In this document: in pieces, positions 11,096-22,196 of the stretch
How the letters are laid out: each line of letters begins with the position of its first letter
Numbering within the stretch: the stretch's first letter is position 1
Assembly: GCA_011037195.1 (NCBI GenBank)
Contig: JAAEAF010002620.1
Span: 1 to 64,000, forward strand
Reading direction: 5' to 3'
Source: Triatoma infestans
Taxonomy: Eukaryota; Arthropoda; Insecta; Hemiptera; Reduviidae
Length of the DNA stretch: 64,000 bases
Translations under genes and position numbers: made by a program
Notes under the pieces: model-generated
Seen by the model: only the letters and a program-made list of their open reading frames with translations
Database searches by the model: none
What the model was told of the DNA's origin: nothing

Positions 11096-11486
11096 TCTGG
11101 TGTGAAACATTCACACAACTTTCTCTTACTCCAGTTCTCAAAATTATAATTGACGCATTTTATACTTTATCTAACAAATTTAATGAAATTCGCCGAAAAC
11201 TAAAAAAAACTGCCCAGTAAAAGTGCACTTCCGGTTTACTAGTTTTCTTGAAACTCGGGATTTTGGCCATCTATTTATTTCTAATTAATTTTGTTTGCAT
11301 GATAGAATTGTATAATCAATTATGATAGCACTTTAGAGAAAAACATTACCCCCCATCCCTCCGCCATAACTGCCCTTAAATGAATTTTTCCAGAAAAATG
11401 TTTCAAATAAAAGTTATAGCTCTTTGTATGTATAGTTGATATACCAACTTTGAAGAAAATCGTCGGAGCCATTATTGAGAAAAACG

Positions 11487-11522
<36 letters not shown>

Positions 11523-11791
11523 AACTATTAAAGTGGTACTTCCGGTTGAGAAATTTTGACAGATAACGTACTGTCAGATCCCATAGTGACACCCAAACAG
11601 AATATCAAGTTTCAACTTTCTACGTTTTTTGAGCTATGCTGTTTACATACACACGCACATACACATAAACCATTTGCTAAAAACCACTTTTTTGGGGGCT
11701 CAGGGAACCTCAAAACGGATATTTCTGGTAAAAACTCGATATCAAGAATTTCGATTACAATACTTCCTCTTACTAGGAGTAAGAGAAAGTA
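11096..11791 (+). mobile_element. HINE (Helentron-like) copy, full length, short subfamily
   Basis: Complete 696-bp copy from TCTGGTGTGAAACATTC to AGGAGTAAGAGAAAGTA. It has an internal poly-A expansion at 11491-11520 and a short CA tract. It is followed immediately by an inverted copy. Confidence 0.9.
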
Positions 11792-11794
11792 AAA

Positions 11795-12263
11795 TGGAGT
11801 AAGAGAAAGTCGTGTGAGTGTTTCACACCAGATTTTTACTTTCTCTAGAGTTATTCCTGGTTAGAGAAAATATTGTAATCGTTTTCTATATCCAATTTCA
11901 CTAGAAATACACGTTTTAAGGTCCCCTGAGTCCATAATAGTGTTTTTTTTAAAATAAAAATGGTGTGTGTGTCTGTGTGAACAGCATAGCTCAGAATGAA
12001 AAATCACAGAATGTTCAAACCTAATATTCCGTTTTAGGTATCACCATGGAATCTGATAGTGTCCAAATTCCCCAACCGGAAGTAACACTTTACTGTTTTT
12101 TTTTTTTTTTGTTTTTTCACTATTTTGCAATTTTCTGAAAAACCGGCTCCAAAGATTTTCTTTAAACTTTGTTACATTAATTATAAGTATTAAGAGGTAA
12201 AAGTTTTATTTGAAACATTGCTCTGAGAAAATTAACAATTCTATCATCCAAATAATATTATAA
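11795..12263 (-). mobile_element. HINE fragments, inverted tail-to-tail with the previous copy
   Basis: Positions 11795-11843 hold only the 5' terminus (GGAGTAAGAGAAAGT..TTTCACACCAGA). From 11838 a more diverged minus-oriented copy runs through the GTCCCCTGAGTCC, TG-microsatellite, CCGGAAGTAACACTTTACT and TTTGAAACATTGCTC blocks. It is cut at about 12263 by a non-LTR retrotransposon. Confidence 0.75.
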
Positions 12264-12965
12264 GGGGCCAATATAAGGCATTCTGCCAAGAAGTGAACTC
12301 GATCCTCCTCCTCATTTAGGTTACATAATGAACACAACTGTGTTCTATTATGCATGTACCTTTACAATTCAGATTTAGAAGTTCACCTCTACATTACATG
12401 ATTGCACTAGTGCATTTTTTGTCCAAACTGTCGGTAACATATTTCACCTCTTTGGACAGTACACTGTACTACCCGTGAAATGTTCCCCTAGCAGCCAATC
12501 CTTTACAGATCTTCAGTAAAACTTGTCTTATAGCACTCAATCATTTTTGAAAGAACTGGACACCACAGTATGTCACTTTTTATTATTTCAACAGCTATTA
12601 CTTTAACAAATCTATTATCCGAGAGTTGCAATATTTTTTTAACATAATTGAAATTTAACTGTAGGGTGTAACGATGCAATAGACGACATCCAGTTTCTAA
12701 GAATATAAAATAATTTGGGGTATTCTGGGGGTAGATAAAAAAGTTTTTTTATAAAACATCTTTGTATCTTTTCAACTTCCTCATAGTACTTAAATCCCCA
12801 GACCTGCCCTCCAAAACTTACAATACTTCTTATAATACCATCAAACACCTTCCATTTAGAACTTACAGGCAAATCATAATTATTGAAAAACACACCCCAT
12901 ATACTATTAAATGCTAAAAGTACCCAGTATACGATAGCTTGTATTCTTGCTGTAAAGACCAAATG
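12264..12965 (-). pseudogene. Non-LTR retrotransposon 3' end (family N1)
   Basis: On the minus strand an open frame (12639-12962) contains SSKWKVFDGIIRSIVSFGGQ, VWGFKYYEEVEKIQR and IKKLFYLPPE, typical of the region after the reverse transcriptase in I/R1/CR1-type non-LTR polyproteins. Farther downstream, out of frame, is a C-x2-C-x10-H-x5-C cluster (LCSLCNLNEEEDRVHFL..C) at about 12290-12345. A second copy of the same C-terminal domain is at 36049-36720 (+). It is frameshifted and 5' truncated. Confidence 0.7.
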
Positions 12966-13139
12966 ATAAGGTATAAATTATATTTCAGAATTTAAAAGGA
13001 ATTTGTAGAAAATGTGCAGCTGGAACTGGTGAATCTAAAAATAGGGGAATTCTAAAAATTTAAATGGCTTACATAGAATGTTGTTTTTGCAAAACTGGTG
13101 TTAACTGAGAAAGAGAGTACTTTGTAAAGCAGGTAGGCA

Positions 13140-13262
13140 GGGAAGGGATTAGCTCAGTGGTAACGCGTTGGACTAGCAACGCGGAGGTCCCGGGTTCGAT
13201 TCCAACAAGCTGTCCTTAGATTTTTCTCTCCCTAGGAAAATTTCTACAGCTCATTTTCGGGA
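13140..13262 (+). repeat. tRNA-derived SINE, family B, 3' truncated
   Basis: Begins GGAAGGGATTAGCTCAGTGG and has the B-box GGTCCCGGGTTCGATTCC, then TTAGATTTTTCTCTCCCTAG. It resembles a tRNA but continues into the SINE body shared with 18935-19182. The 3' acceptor end is not complementary to the 5' end, so it is a SINE head rather than a functional tRNA. Confidence 0.75.
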
Positions 13263-14585
13263 TGTGGGCAGGGTTATCTTGTTTAAATTGTTTATCTTTA
13301 GTTAAAATTGTTTTATTATAAAACAATAATTAAAGCAATAAAAGTGATAACCACCAATGAAAGAAATAGTACCTTCTCCGTTAATCATCTGTAAAGCTAT
13401 ATTTTCGGTGACCATTAAAAAAAAAAATAAAAAAATCACATCATTGAAACAATAAATGGAGCTGCTCAACTTATTATTATATATTAATATATTGTTTATT
13501 ATTTGTATGTGATCAAGGTTAAAATAAAGTATTTAGATTTTTTTTTATATAAAGTTTAGTTAAATTATCATAGTTGCATTTTTCTAGATATTTTATTTCT
13601 TCAAGGTGCACTTTTTTTAGTAACTACGTAGGATTTTTTTTTTTAATTAATTTATTTATTAAATAAATGTATAATAGTTCAATTTTTTCTTTATTTTTTA
13701 ATTATTATTTTTATATATTTTTTTAACCTTTTTCTTTATGGTTTTTTTCAGTATTTATAATTTTTTTTTTTTTTTTAATATTACACTTTGACAAAGACTT
13801 ACTTAAAATAAACTATTTTTTTTATTTTTTTTTATTATAAGCGCATCGACAACTGCGGTCATTAGCGCTTCTCAGTTAATTTTCTTTCTCAAACCGGGTC
13901 CGCACGAGCCGGGATGGCACATATTATCCTATTAAATAAACTATTATCATTATTATTATTATTCTCACTTATTAGAGTAAATATTCATTGCGTTTTGCTA
14001 TAATTTGTGAAATTAATTCTTCAGTTATTTTACTCTGTATGAACATATTATTATTTTTTCTTGTAAAACTGGAACTTGCTAATAAATGATTAACGATAGT
14101 TTATGTAAGCGATGTAGTTCTATTAGCAAGCTTGCGTGGAAAATTTATTCATAGTATCCATATTTGAACAAATGAATTGGATAAAAGAATTATGAATACG
14201 AGTTATTTCTCTACTTATGTATATATAGAAATTTCCAGATCTAGGAAAACTTAAAAAATATAAGAAGGAACTGGTTGTAAATATTAGTTTCTATAAACTA
14301 GAAAACTAGTTCAATGGGGGAAAATAACAGAGCGAATAGAGCCTAGATTACCTACTTTTCCATGCTAAGGAAAACTGAGTTTTTTTAATCAAGTTATTCG
14401 AAAAATTTATCATTACAATATATAAAGTTTACATAAACATAGCTGCGGAGTCTTGGACTCGTGAAATGAATGAATAAAGATGGATTATTGACACTATGCA
14501 GTCATCATAGTTTTCCGACAGTATATATGTCCGATCCATTTTCATCAAAACTTTTTCAATGCTGTGTAAAAAAAAAAGAAAGAAT
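13263..14585. other. AT-rich non-coding interval
   Basis: Long poly-T and AT runs. The block at about 13843-13915 (GCGCATCGACAACTGCGGTC, TTAGCGCTTCTCAG) resembles the 3' part of SINE family B in inverse orientation. No gene is seen. Confidence 0.4.
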
Positions 14586-15552
14586 GTTGTGTGAAACACT
14601 CGCACAACTTTCTCTTACTCCAGTTCTCAAAATTATAATTGACAAATTTTATAGTTTGTGTATCAAATTTAATGTATTTCGTCGAAAACTGAAAAAACCG
14701 TTCAGTAAAAGCGCACTTCCGGTTTACTAATTTACTCGGAAACATGGAATTTAGCCCATCCACTTATTTCTAATTTATTTTGTTTGTATGATAGAATCAA
14801 CTATGATAGCAATTTAGAGAAAAACATAACCCCGCCCCTCCCCTTAAAGTGTCCTTAAATGAATTTTCCCTGAGAAATGTTTTAAATAAAACTTGTAGAT
14901 CTTTGTATGTTTAGTTTATATATGAAGTTTCAAGAAAATTGTTGGAACCATTTTTTGAGAAAATCGCGAAAAAGTGAAAAAAATCATTTAGTAAAGTGTT
15001 AAATTAAAACGCTTTTTTGGTTATCCGATTTTTTTCAAACTCGGAATTTCCACGACATATTAACTTTATTTAGATGACAGAATTGTGTAATAAACTGAAA
15101 TGGCACTTTAGGAGGAAGCCGTAACACCACTCCTCCCCCATAACTGCCCTTAAATGAATTTTCTCAGAGAAATGTTTCAAATAAAAGTTGTAACTCTTTG
15201 TATGTGTAGTTGATACACCAAGTTTAAAGAAAATCGTCGGAGCCATTTTTGAGAAAAACGCAAATAAGTAAAAAAATACAACTAGTAAAGTAATATTTCC
15301 GGTTGAGGAATTTTGACAGATAACTTACTGTCACATCCCCTGATGATACGTAAAAGGAATATCAAGTTTCAACTTTCTACGGTTTTTCATTTTTGAGATA
15401 TGCTGTTCACATTATACACAGACAGACCATTTGGTAAAAACCACTTTTTCTGACTCAGGGGACCTCAAAACGGAAATTTTGCGGTGAAAACTCGATATCG
15501 AAAATTTGACACGATTACAATATTTCCTCTTATTAGGAGTAAGAGAAAGTAA
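14586..15552 (+). mobile_element. HINE (Helentron-like) copy, long subfamily
   Basis: Starts with a slightly altered TTGTGTGAAACACTCGCACA and ends AGGAGTAAGAGAAAGTA. At 967 bp it exceeds the ~720-bp copies because the central module is present twice (about 14700-14996 and 14997-15290). Each module contains ACTCGGAATTT or ATGGAATTTA, a C-rich stretch, AGAAATGTTT..AAATAAAA and GAGAAAATCG. Confidence 0.85.
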
Positions 15553-15894
15553 AAAAGGATCAAAAATAACTTTTTCTGCGATCAAGAAATTTACCTGATT
15601 TCAGTAGTACTACTGAATCTCCATTATTTCTTGCTAGACCAGCAGTCCAGCATTTTTTATCTTGTTGATGACCTCCAACTATTTGGAAAGTGTTTTACTA
15701 GTTACAATGGCATCTGTTTAATTTTCAACCAGAGCTTCCAGCTGATCTGCATTTAAATTATTGGATTTAAGCCTTCCTTGTGGTTCGCTGTCTAAACAGT
15801 CTAGAGAATAAAAAAAAATATCTGACAGTCAATACATCAGTTTTCATTTACAATTAATATACCCAAAAAATCGCAAAACACTTTTACAACAATA
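15553..15894. other. Short non-coding interval
   Basis: No gene recognised. The sequence is unique-looking between two HINE copies. Confidence 0.35.
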
Positions 15895-16372
15895 AAGTAA
15901 ACACACACTTCCGGTCTAATTAATATTATTTATATAAAGAAATCGTATAATAAACTAAATTAGCACTTGAAAAGTACCCCTTCCCCAAAAGTTCCCTAAA
16001 ATGAATTCTTCCGGAAAAATGTAGCTCTTAATATGTGTAGTAAATTTGAGAATAAAGAAAAGTTGAAGCTATTTTCGAGAAATATCGCACACAAAAAATT
16101 GAAAAATCCATTCTGTCAAGTGGTATTTCCGGTTGAGAGGAAGGTTGACAGATTCAAATGGGATAATCAAATGTGATGTCAAGGTTGAACTTTCTGCGAT
16201 GTTTCGTTTTTGAATGGATGTGTTCACATACATACAAACACAGACCATTTTCTAAAAAACTACTTTTACTGACTCAGGGATCTCAAAACTTGAATTTCCG
16301 GTGAAAAAGTAGATATCTAAAATTAGGATATGATCACAATACCTTTCCTCTTAGTAGAAGTAAGAGAGAAAA
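15895..16372 (+). mobile_element. HINE copy, diverged, 5' truncated
   Basis: Carries the ACACTTCCGGT, AATAAACTAAATTAGCACTT, GGTTGAGAGGAAGGTTGACAG and microsatellite blocks and a degenerate terminal hairpin (CCTCTTAGTAGAAGTAAGAG). It is followed after a poly-A run by another copy in the same orientation. Confidence 0.7.
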
Positions 16373-16382
16373 AAAAAAAAAA

Positions 16383-17086
16383 TCTGGTGTGAAACACTCA
16401 CACAACTTTCTCTTACTCCAGTTCTCAAAATTATAATTGACAAATTTTATAGTTTGTGTGCCAAATTTAATGAAATTCGTTGAAAACTGAAAAAACTCTT
16501 CAGTAAAAGCGCACTTCCGGTTTACTAATTTATTCGGAAACTCGGAATTTAGTCCATCTATTTATTTCTAGTTAATTTTGTTTGGATGATAGGATTGTAT
16601 AATCAACTACTATGATAGCACTTTAGAGAAAAACATAACCCCACCCCTCCTCCAAAAGTGCCCTTAAATGAATTTTCCCGGAGAAATGTTTCAAATAAAA
16701 ATTGTAGATCTTTGTATGTTTAGTTTATATATGAAGTTTCAAAAAAATCGTTGGAACCATTTTTTGAGAAAATCGCAAAAACGTAATTAAACCAACTAGA
16801 AAAGTAGTACTTCCGGTTGTGGAATTTTGACAGATGACCCACTGTCGGATCCCATGGTGATAATTAAACGGAATATCAAGTTTTTGAACTTTCTACGATT
16901 TTTCGTTTTTAAGCTATGATGTTCACATACATACATACATACACACACACACTCACAGAGACCATTTGCTAAAAACCACTTTTTTGGACTTAGGGAACCT
17001 CAAAACGGATATTTCCGGTGAAAACTCAATATCGAAAATTTGACACGATTACAATACTTCCTCTTACTTAGGAGTAAGAGAAAGTA
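16383..17086 (+). mobile_element. HINE (Helentron-like) copy, full length, short subfamily
   Basis: Complete 704-bp copy from TCTGGTGTGAAACACTCACA to GGAGTAAGAGAAAGTA. It has a CATA/CA microsatellite at 16924-16955. It is arranged head-to-tail with the diverged copy at 15895-16372. Confidence 0.9.
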
Positions 17087-17786
17087 ATAAGTGAAAATTA
17101 TGCTTCATTTTGTAATTCTTCTGCAAACTGAGTTACTTGTTAGAAAAAATTATAAACAGTAAGTAGTGGAGATGTGTCTTAGGTAAATAAAAATCTTAGT
17201 AAATAGATTAATATAGCAATAACAATAGGTTAATTATAATTCCTACTTAAATAAACAGTAATTATGTTTTAATTTAATTACAATATAACGGTAAAGAAAA
17301 AAAATGTACGTTTCTTATTTTTACAACAAATGTTTTTCACAACAAAAGGTGGAAATTAACTTTTTGCAGACTTTTTCTTTAAATATCCAATAACCCTTAT
17401 TGAACAATCTGAACAATGTTAAGTGTGGTTACGTATTGGTTATAATTGTAACCACAGTGATATGACAAAAAGTTTAATTTCGGATTATTATTGAGAAGTA
17501 TATTTGTTGCGTCATATATATTAATGACAATATTATGTCTTTCTTAATATTTTGTTTCAAAATAAAATTTTTTAGTTATTACTAAATCTTAATTCTGTTT
17601 AGCCAAAAATAAAAAAAAAGAATGTACTTATGAATGATTGTATCTGAGTACAATGACCTTAAAAACTAATGGAATAACTTGATATCATAATATTTATAGC
17701 AGATATAAATTATTTCTAATTAAAATGTTTATTTGGAGAAAATAATTTTTTTATTATAAATTTATTTATTCATGTAAATTGAACAG
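17087..17786. other. AT-rich non-coding interval
   Basis: No repeat boundary or gene recognised. It ends at a plausible splice acceptor (GAACAG) leading into the candidate exon at 17787. Confidence 0.35.
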
Positions 17787-17990
17787 ACAAAAGCGACCTT
17801 CATGCTGATGAAAAATTAGTTAAAAGATGGCTAGATTTGTGCGATGTGAATGATCGTGGTTTACACTTAATCATAGAGTTGTTCGAGTGGCACAATACAC
17901 CTCCACTCAAGGTCTCCCCATTTATTTGTAATGATCCTCTGAAGTTTCTTAACGCTAAATACATTAATAAATTCAAACATTTGTTTATAT
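17787..17990 (+). CDS. Orphan exon candidate, unknown protein
   Basis: A 204-bp segment is bounded by an acceptor (GAACAG) and a donor-like GTATAT. In the frame entered with two leading bases it is open for 67 codons with normal amino-acid composition. It includes EKLVKRWLDLCDVNDRG, LHLIIELFEWHN and FICNDPLKFLNAKYINKF. The composition (W, C, D, H spread, little low complexity) differs from the surrounding accidental frames. I do not recognise the family. No neighbouring exon was found, so it could be an isolated exon of a gene with large introns, a relic of a duplicated exon, or chance. Confidence 0.35.
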
Positions 17991-18049
17991 GTATATATAC
18001 AACGAAAACATTTTATCTGATGTGTCATATAAAAAAAAGAAAAACTTAT

Positions 18050-18272
18050 TGAGAAGGGCCAAGGCTTGCTAGACGCGATTTGTGGTGGGGCGTTGTAAGC
18101 ACACCGCGGTTCTCTCGCCGTTTAGTTCCGCCCTACGCTACCTAGGTGCGCTACCACTTTTTCTCACGATACTGGGGTCAACACCGACTTTGCTCTTACG
18201 GGAATCGAACTTTGGAATTCTCGCACCAAAGGCGAATGCATTAGCCACTAGACCAACAGAGCTCGTTGTGCT
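18050..18272 (-). repeat. tRNA-derived SINE, family A
   Basis: Second copy of the family at 2520-2757. On the minus strand it has GTTGGTCTAGTGGCTAATGC, CGCCTTTGGTGCGAGAATTC and the B-box-like AAGTTCGATTCCCGTAAG. It shares the downstream CACGATACTGGGGTC and CGCCGTTTAGTTCCG blocks. Confidence 0.75.
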
Positions 18273-18297
18273 ATCTATATACACATAATTATAAAAA

Positions 18298-18932
18298 TCT
18301 TGTGTGAAACACTCTCACAACTTTCTTTTACTCCAGTTCTCGAAATTATAATGGACAAATTTTATAGTTAGTCTACCACACTTAATAATATTCGTCGAAA
18401 ACTGAAAAAACTGTTCAGTAAAACCGCACTTCCGGTTTACTAATTTTCTTGAAACTCGGAATTTTGGCTATCTCTTTATTTCTAATTAATTTTGTTTGGA
18501 TGATAGGATTGTATAATCAACTACTATGATAGCACTTTAGAGAAAAACATAACCCCACCCCTCCCCTAAAAGTGCCATTAAATTTTCCTAGAGAAATGTT
18601 TTGAATAAAAGTACTAGATCTTTGTATGTGCAGTTTATATAGGAAGTTTCGAGACACTCGTCAGAGACATTTTTGAGAAAATCGCGAAAATGTGAAAAAA
18701 ATCATTTATTAAAGTGGTAAAGTAAACGCACTTCCGGTCATCCGATTTTTTCAAACTCCGATGTTCAACAACATATTTAATTCTAATTAACATTATATAG
18801 ATAACAGAATTGTATAATAAACTGAAATAGCACTTTAGAGGAAACCGTAACCCCACCCCTCCCCAAAAATACCCTTAAATTAATTTTTCCGGAGAAATGT
18901 TACAAATAAAAGTTGTAGCTCTTCGTATGTGT

Positions 18933-18966
<34 letters not shown>

Positions 18967-19387
18967 GCGGCTCAACATCTGTGGTCATTGCGCTCGGAGC
19001 CTTCTCAGTACAATGCCGGCCTCCGGCAGTGTTCTCCCGTTACAGACAACACTGTCCATCACCGGACAGTGAGCTGTAGAGGGCTCCTAGGAAGAGAAAA
19101 TCTAAGGTAGCACGGCTGGATTCGAACCCGTGATCTCCGCGTTGCTAGTCCAGCGCGCTACCACTGAGCTAATCCCTTCCCTGTATGTGTAGTTGATATA
19201 CCAAGTTTGAAGAAAATCGTTGGAGCCATTTTTGAGAAAATCGCAAAATAGTAAAAAAAAAAAAAAGCTAGTAAAGTGGTACTTCCGGTCGAGAAATTTT
19301 GACAGATAAACTACTGTCAGATCCCATGGTGGCACGTAAACGGAATATTAAGTTTGAACTTTCTACGGTTTTTCGTTTTTGAGCTAT
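18298..19387 (+). mobile_element. HINE copy, long subfamily, carrying a SINE and 3' truncated
   Basis: Starts TCTTGTGTGAAACACTCTCA. The central module is duplicated (about 18430-18720 and 18721-19270). The second module is interrupted by the SINE at 18935-19182. The copy stops at GAGCTATGG before the microsatellite, so its hairpin end is missing. Confidence 0.85.
18935..19182 (-). repeat. tRNA-derived SINE, family B, full length with 10-bp target duplication
   Basis: Flanked by GTATGTGTAG at 18925-18934 and 19183-19192. On the minus strand it begins AGGGAAGGGATTAGCTCAGT, has B-box GGGTTCGAATCC, a body with CTTCCTAGGAGCCCTCTACA and CGGTGATGGACAGTGTTGTC, and ends GTTGAGCCGCCTTAAAA with a poly-A tail (poly-T at 18937-18963). 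It is the best-preserved copy and defines the family at about 220 bp plus tail. Confidence 0.9.
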
Positions 19388-20240
19388 GGTATTGTATATA
19401 TATAAAAGGCGTGGGATATCAGTTACAAGCTCCTAAGAACCCCCCCCCCCCCCCAGCAATCAACCCCGGTCTGACTACCAACATCTTAAGATATCTTTTA
19501 ATCTCCAATTCCTCTAAGCATTTCTCTGTAAGAATATTGCCTCTATTATTATCGAAACAGGAACACTTATCTAGTCAGGGAATAACCGTTTCCTGTCATT
19601 AGCTCATCACTATTATGACACAGAAAAGTAGCTCTACCTATTTTGTATAAATACCCAGTCAATATGTCCATCACGATTCTCAGTTGTATCCTGCTCAGGG
19701 AGAGAAGTTACTTCAAGACCCCCTGTAACAGCAACCAAAGAGAGTAAGAGAAGCTCAACCACTCTCTTGGACTGGAGTGGGAGAAGCTGTATAAATATAG
19801 CGACGGACAGTCCATAAAAACACAGTTGAATTCAGTTCAATACATCCAATTGCTACGTGTCATTTTCATACTATTGATGCAACAGCAACCAAAGAGAAGC
19901 ACACCAACCAAAGAGAGCAAGAGAAGCCCAACCACTCTCTTAGACTGGAGTGGGAGAAGCTGGATAAATACAGCGACGGGCAGTCCATAAAAACACAGTT
20001 GAAATCAGTTCAATACATCCAATTGCTACGTGTCATTTTCATACCACTCTACCTTAAACATTTCTCTATTGTAAAGTCCAGGCAGTCTGTGTCTCTTAAT
20101 TTATACATTAGTTAACCCCAGTGTTAACCAAGTCTTCTTCTTATATCATCAACCAGACTTAAATTCTCTCCACCTAACACATCCATTATACTCCCTACCT
20201 TATATATCCCTTTTATAATTCTCTTAGCCTGGAGATTTGT
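19388..20240. repeat. LTR-like segment with a 173-bp tandem duplication
   Basis: Two near-identical units (19730-19902 and 19903-20044, period 173) share CCAAAGAGAG, AAGAGAAGC, CAACCACTCTCTT, GACTGGAGTGGGAGAAGCT, a TATAAATA/GATAAATA box, GCGACGG and AATACATCCAATTGCTACGT. The downstream part has GTAAAGTCCAGGCAGTCTG, resembling GTAAAGTCCCTGGCAGTCAG in the solo LTR at 5862-6222. I read it as LTR promoter DNA of a related retrotransposon. Exact ends were not found. A poly-C run is at 19440-19454. Confidence 0.45.
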
Positions 20241-20399
20241 TATATTCTAGGACTTAAATAAATAAGAAATTATTATAATAAATAAATGAAACTTGGTAAT
20301 TAATATGTATAATATTATACTCAATCATAAATATAAAAATAATTTTAAAGACAAATACTACCATATGGTTCTTTATATAAAATACATTGTATGTATTAA

Positions 20400-20935
20400 T
20401 GGTAGATTTATAACATTATGTAATAATGATAGATAACTGCTGTATTATGATCTTAACAAATTTTCGAAATATTAGTTTCTTGAGATTGGAAATACATGCT
20501 TTTGAAACTAGTGAGAATGAAAATAATGTTTATGCAAAAAATCTTGTATAGAATATTCCACTTTCTAGGTACTGTAATGATCTTGTTCAGAGTAGAAACA
20601 GGTTGACAAAAGTTAGTACCAGCTTCCATAGTTTGTCCATCTCGCTATATAATTATTTACCAGCGAATATAAAAAAATAAGAATTTGAAGTGTTTCAAAG
20701 CTAGTGTTAAAAAACTGTTATTAGCTCACCCGCTGTATGAGATACATGAATATTTTAAAATTAAGTTTTTATCTTGACAATTTTGTGAATTTAAATTATA
20801 TTTAAGATTAAAGATACAGGAATATTTTGAAATTAAGTTTTGCCTTGACAATTATGTGATTTTAAATTATATTATACTTGACCTTGCCAATAAGGATGTA
20901 TTGATCTTTTTTTCTGGCAAATAAATAAATAAATA
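20400..20935 (+). pseudogene. Non-LTR retrotransposon 3' end
   Basis: A broken frame around 20590-20760 reads SRNRLTKVSTSFHSLS, then ISLYNYLPANIK, the C-terminal sequence found in several jockey/CR1-type polyproteins. It is followed by a 3' UTR and an (AATA)n tail at 20914-20935. It is heavily 5' truncated. Confidence 0.55.
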
Positions 20936-21546
20936 ATGATTACAGTTCTAATAAATAAATTTTCTTCTTGCTCAGCATTTTATATTTTTATATAATAAAA
21001 AAATATAGTATCAAAAATTGAAAATGGACATCGTAAATAAGGAATTAGTAGAACCTAAACATAAACAGATAATTACTACAGATATAGTTAAGTCCATTAA
21101 ATTGTATAATGTTAAGAACTTTAAATAGTGAAAGCAGAGCTAACTAAAGATGTCGTAACGATCATTTAATACTATCTTATTTTATTGCATTCATAGTTAC
21201 ATGGACAAATTGACCTTTAGGTTCCCAATTAGACTATAAATCATATAGTATTTCCTAGTTAAATAAATGTCTTATTTCACAAGTTAATATTTGGAATGCT
21301 TCTTACTAGTTTCTTTATAAAAAAGAAAAAACAAATCTGATGTAAAATACTCACCTGACTTTTGCTTACACCAATTAATTAAAAGAAAGATTCTTTAAGG
21401 CTGCAATATTTATAAACTTCAGTGGCCATAAGAAAACGTGATACGAGGTTAGACATACATTGTGGGCGCCCTTTACTCAAACACCACAAGTGTCAGTTTA
21501 AATTTAAAGTAAGTGACAGGTCCCCATTACCCATCTAAAAATCTTT
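20936..21546. other. Non-coding interval
   Basis: No gene. A short diverged HINE 5' end (AAATCTGATGTAAAATACTC) appears at 21331-21385. Confidence 0.4.
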
Positions 21547-22196
21547 TTACTTTCTCTTACTTGTAGTAAGAGAAAGTATTGTAATCGTGTCAAATTTTCG
21601 ATACCGAGGTTTCCCCGGAAATATCCGTTTTGAGGTCGCTGAGTCCAAAAAAATAGTTTTTAGAAAACGGTCATGTGTGTGAACAGTATAGCTCAAAAAC
21701 GAAAAATCGTAGAAAGTTCATACTTGATGTTCTGTTTAGGTATCACCATGGGATCCGACAGTTGGTTATCTATCAACTGCTTCGACCAGAAGTACCACTT
21801 TACTGAATTTTTTTTTTTTTTTTTTACTTTTTTTGGCGATTTTTTTCAAGAATAGCTCCAACGATTTTCTTGAAACTATACATACAAAGAGCTACAACTT
21901 TTACATAAAACATATCTCTGGGAAAATTCATTTAAGGTCACTTATCAGGGAGTGGTCGGAAAAAATCGAATGACCGGAGATGCGTTTTTATTAGGAAGTA
22001 TTTTCCAGTTTTCTGCTATTTTCTCTCTAATACGACTCCAAACTATTTTCTTTAAACTTGGTATGTGAACTACACATATGAAAAGCTACAACTTTTATTT
22101 GAAACATTTCTTCTAGTTAAGCCATTTAAAGGGTTTTTTTTTCCAGGGAGGGGTGGGGTTATGGTTTTCTCGTAAAATGCTGTCATAGTTCCCAAA
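21547..22196 (-). mobile_element. HINE copy, long subfamily, 5' truncated
   Basis: The left end is the hairpin TTACTTTCTCTTACTTGTAGTAAGAG. It continues through TTCGATACCGAG, CCATGGGATCCGACAG and two central modules, with a G-rich GGGAGGGGTGGGGTTAT block at about 22134-22151. It stops at about 22196. A small 5' fragment of the same orientation is at 22870-23035. Confidence 0.75.

Noticed and set aside
11320..11592. 90-codon open frame on the minus strand
   Set aside because: It lies wholly within a HINE copy and includes its poly-A tract; similar frames appear in other copies with stops.
13140..13215. tRNA gene-like sequence with A and B boxes
   Set aside because: The acceptor ends do not pair and the sequence continues into the SINE body shared with other copies, so it is a SINE head rather than a tRNA gene.
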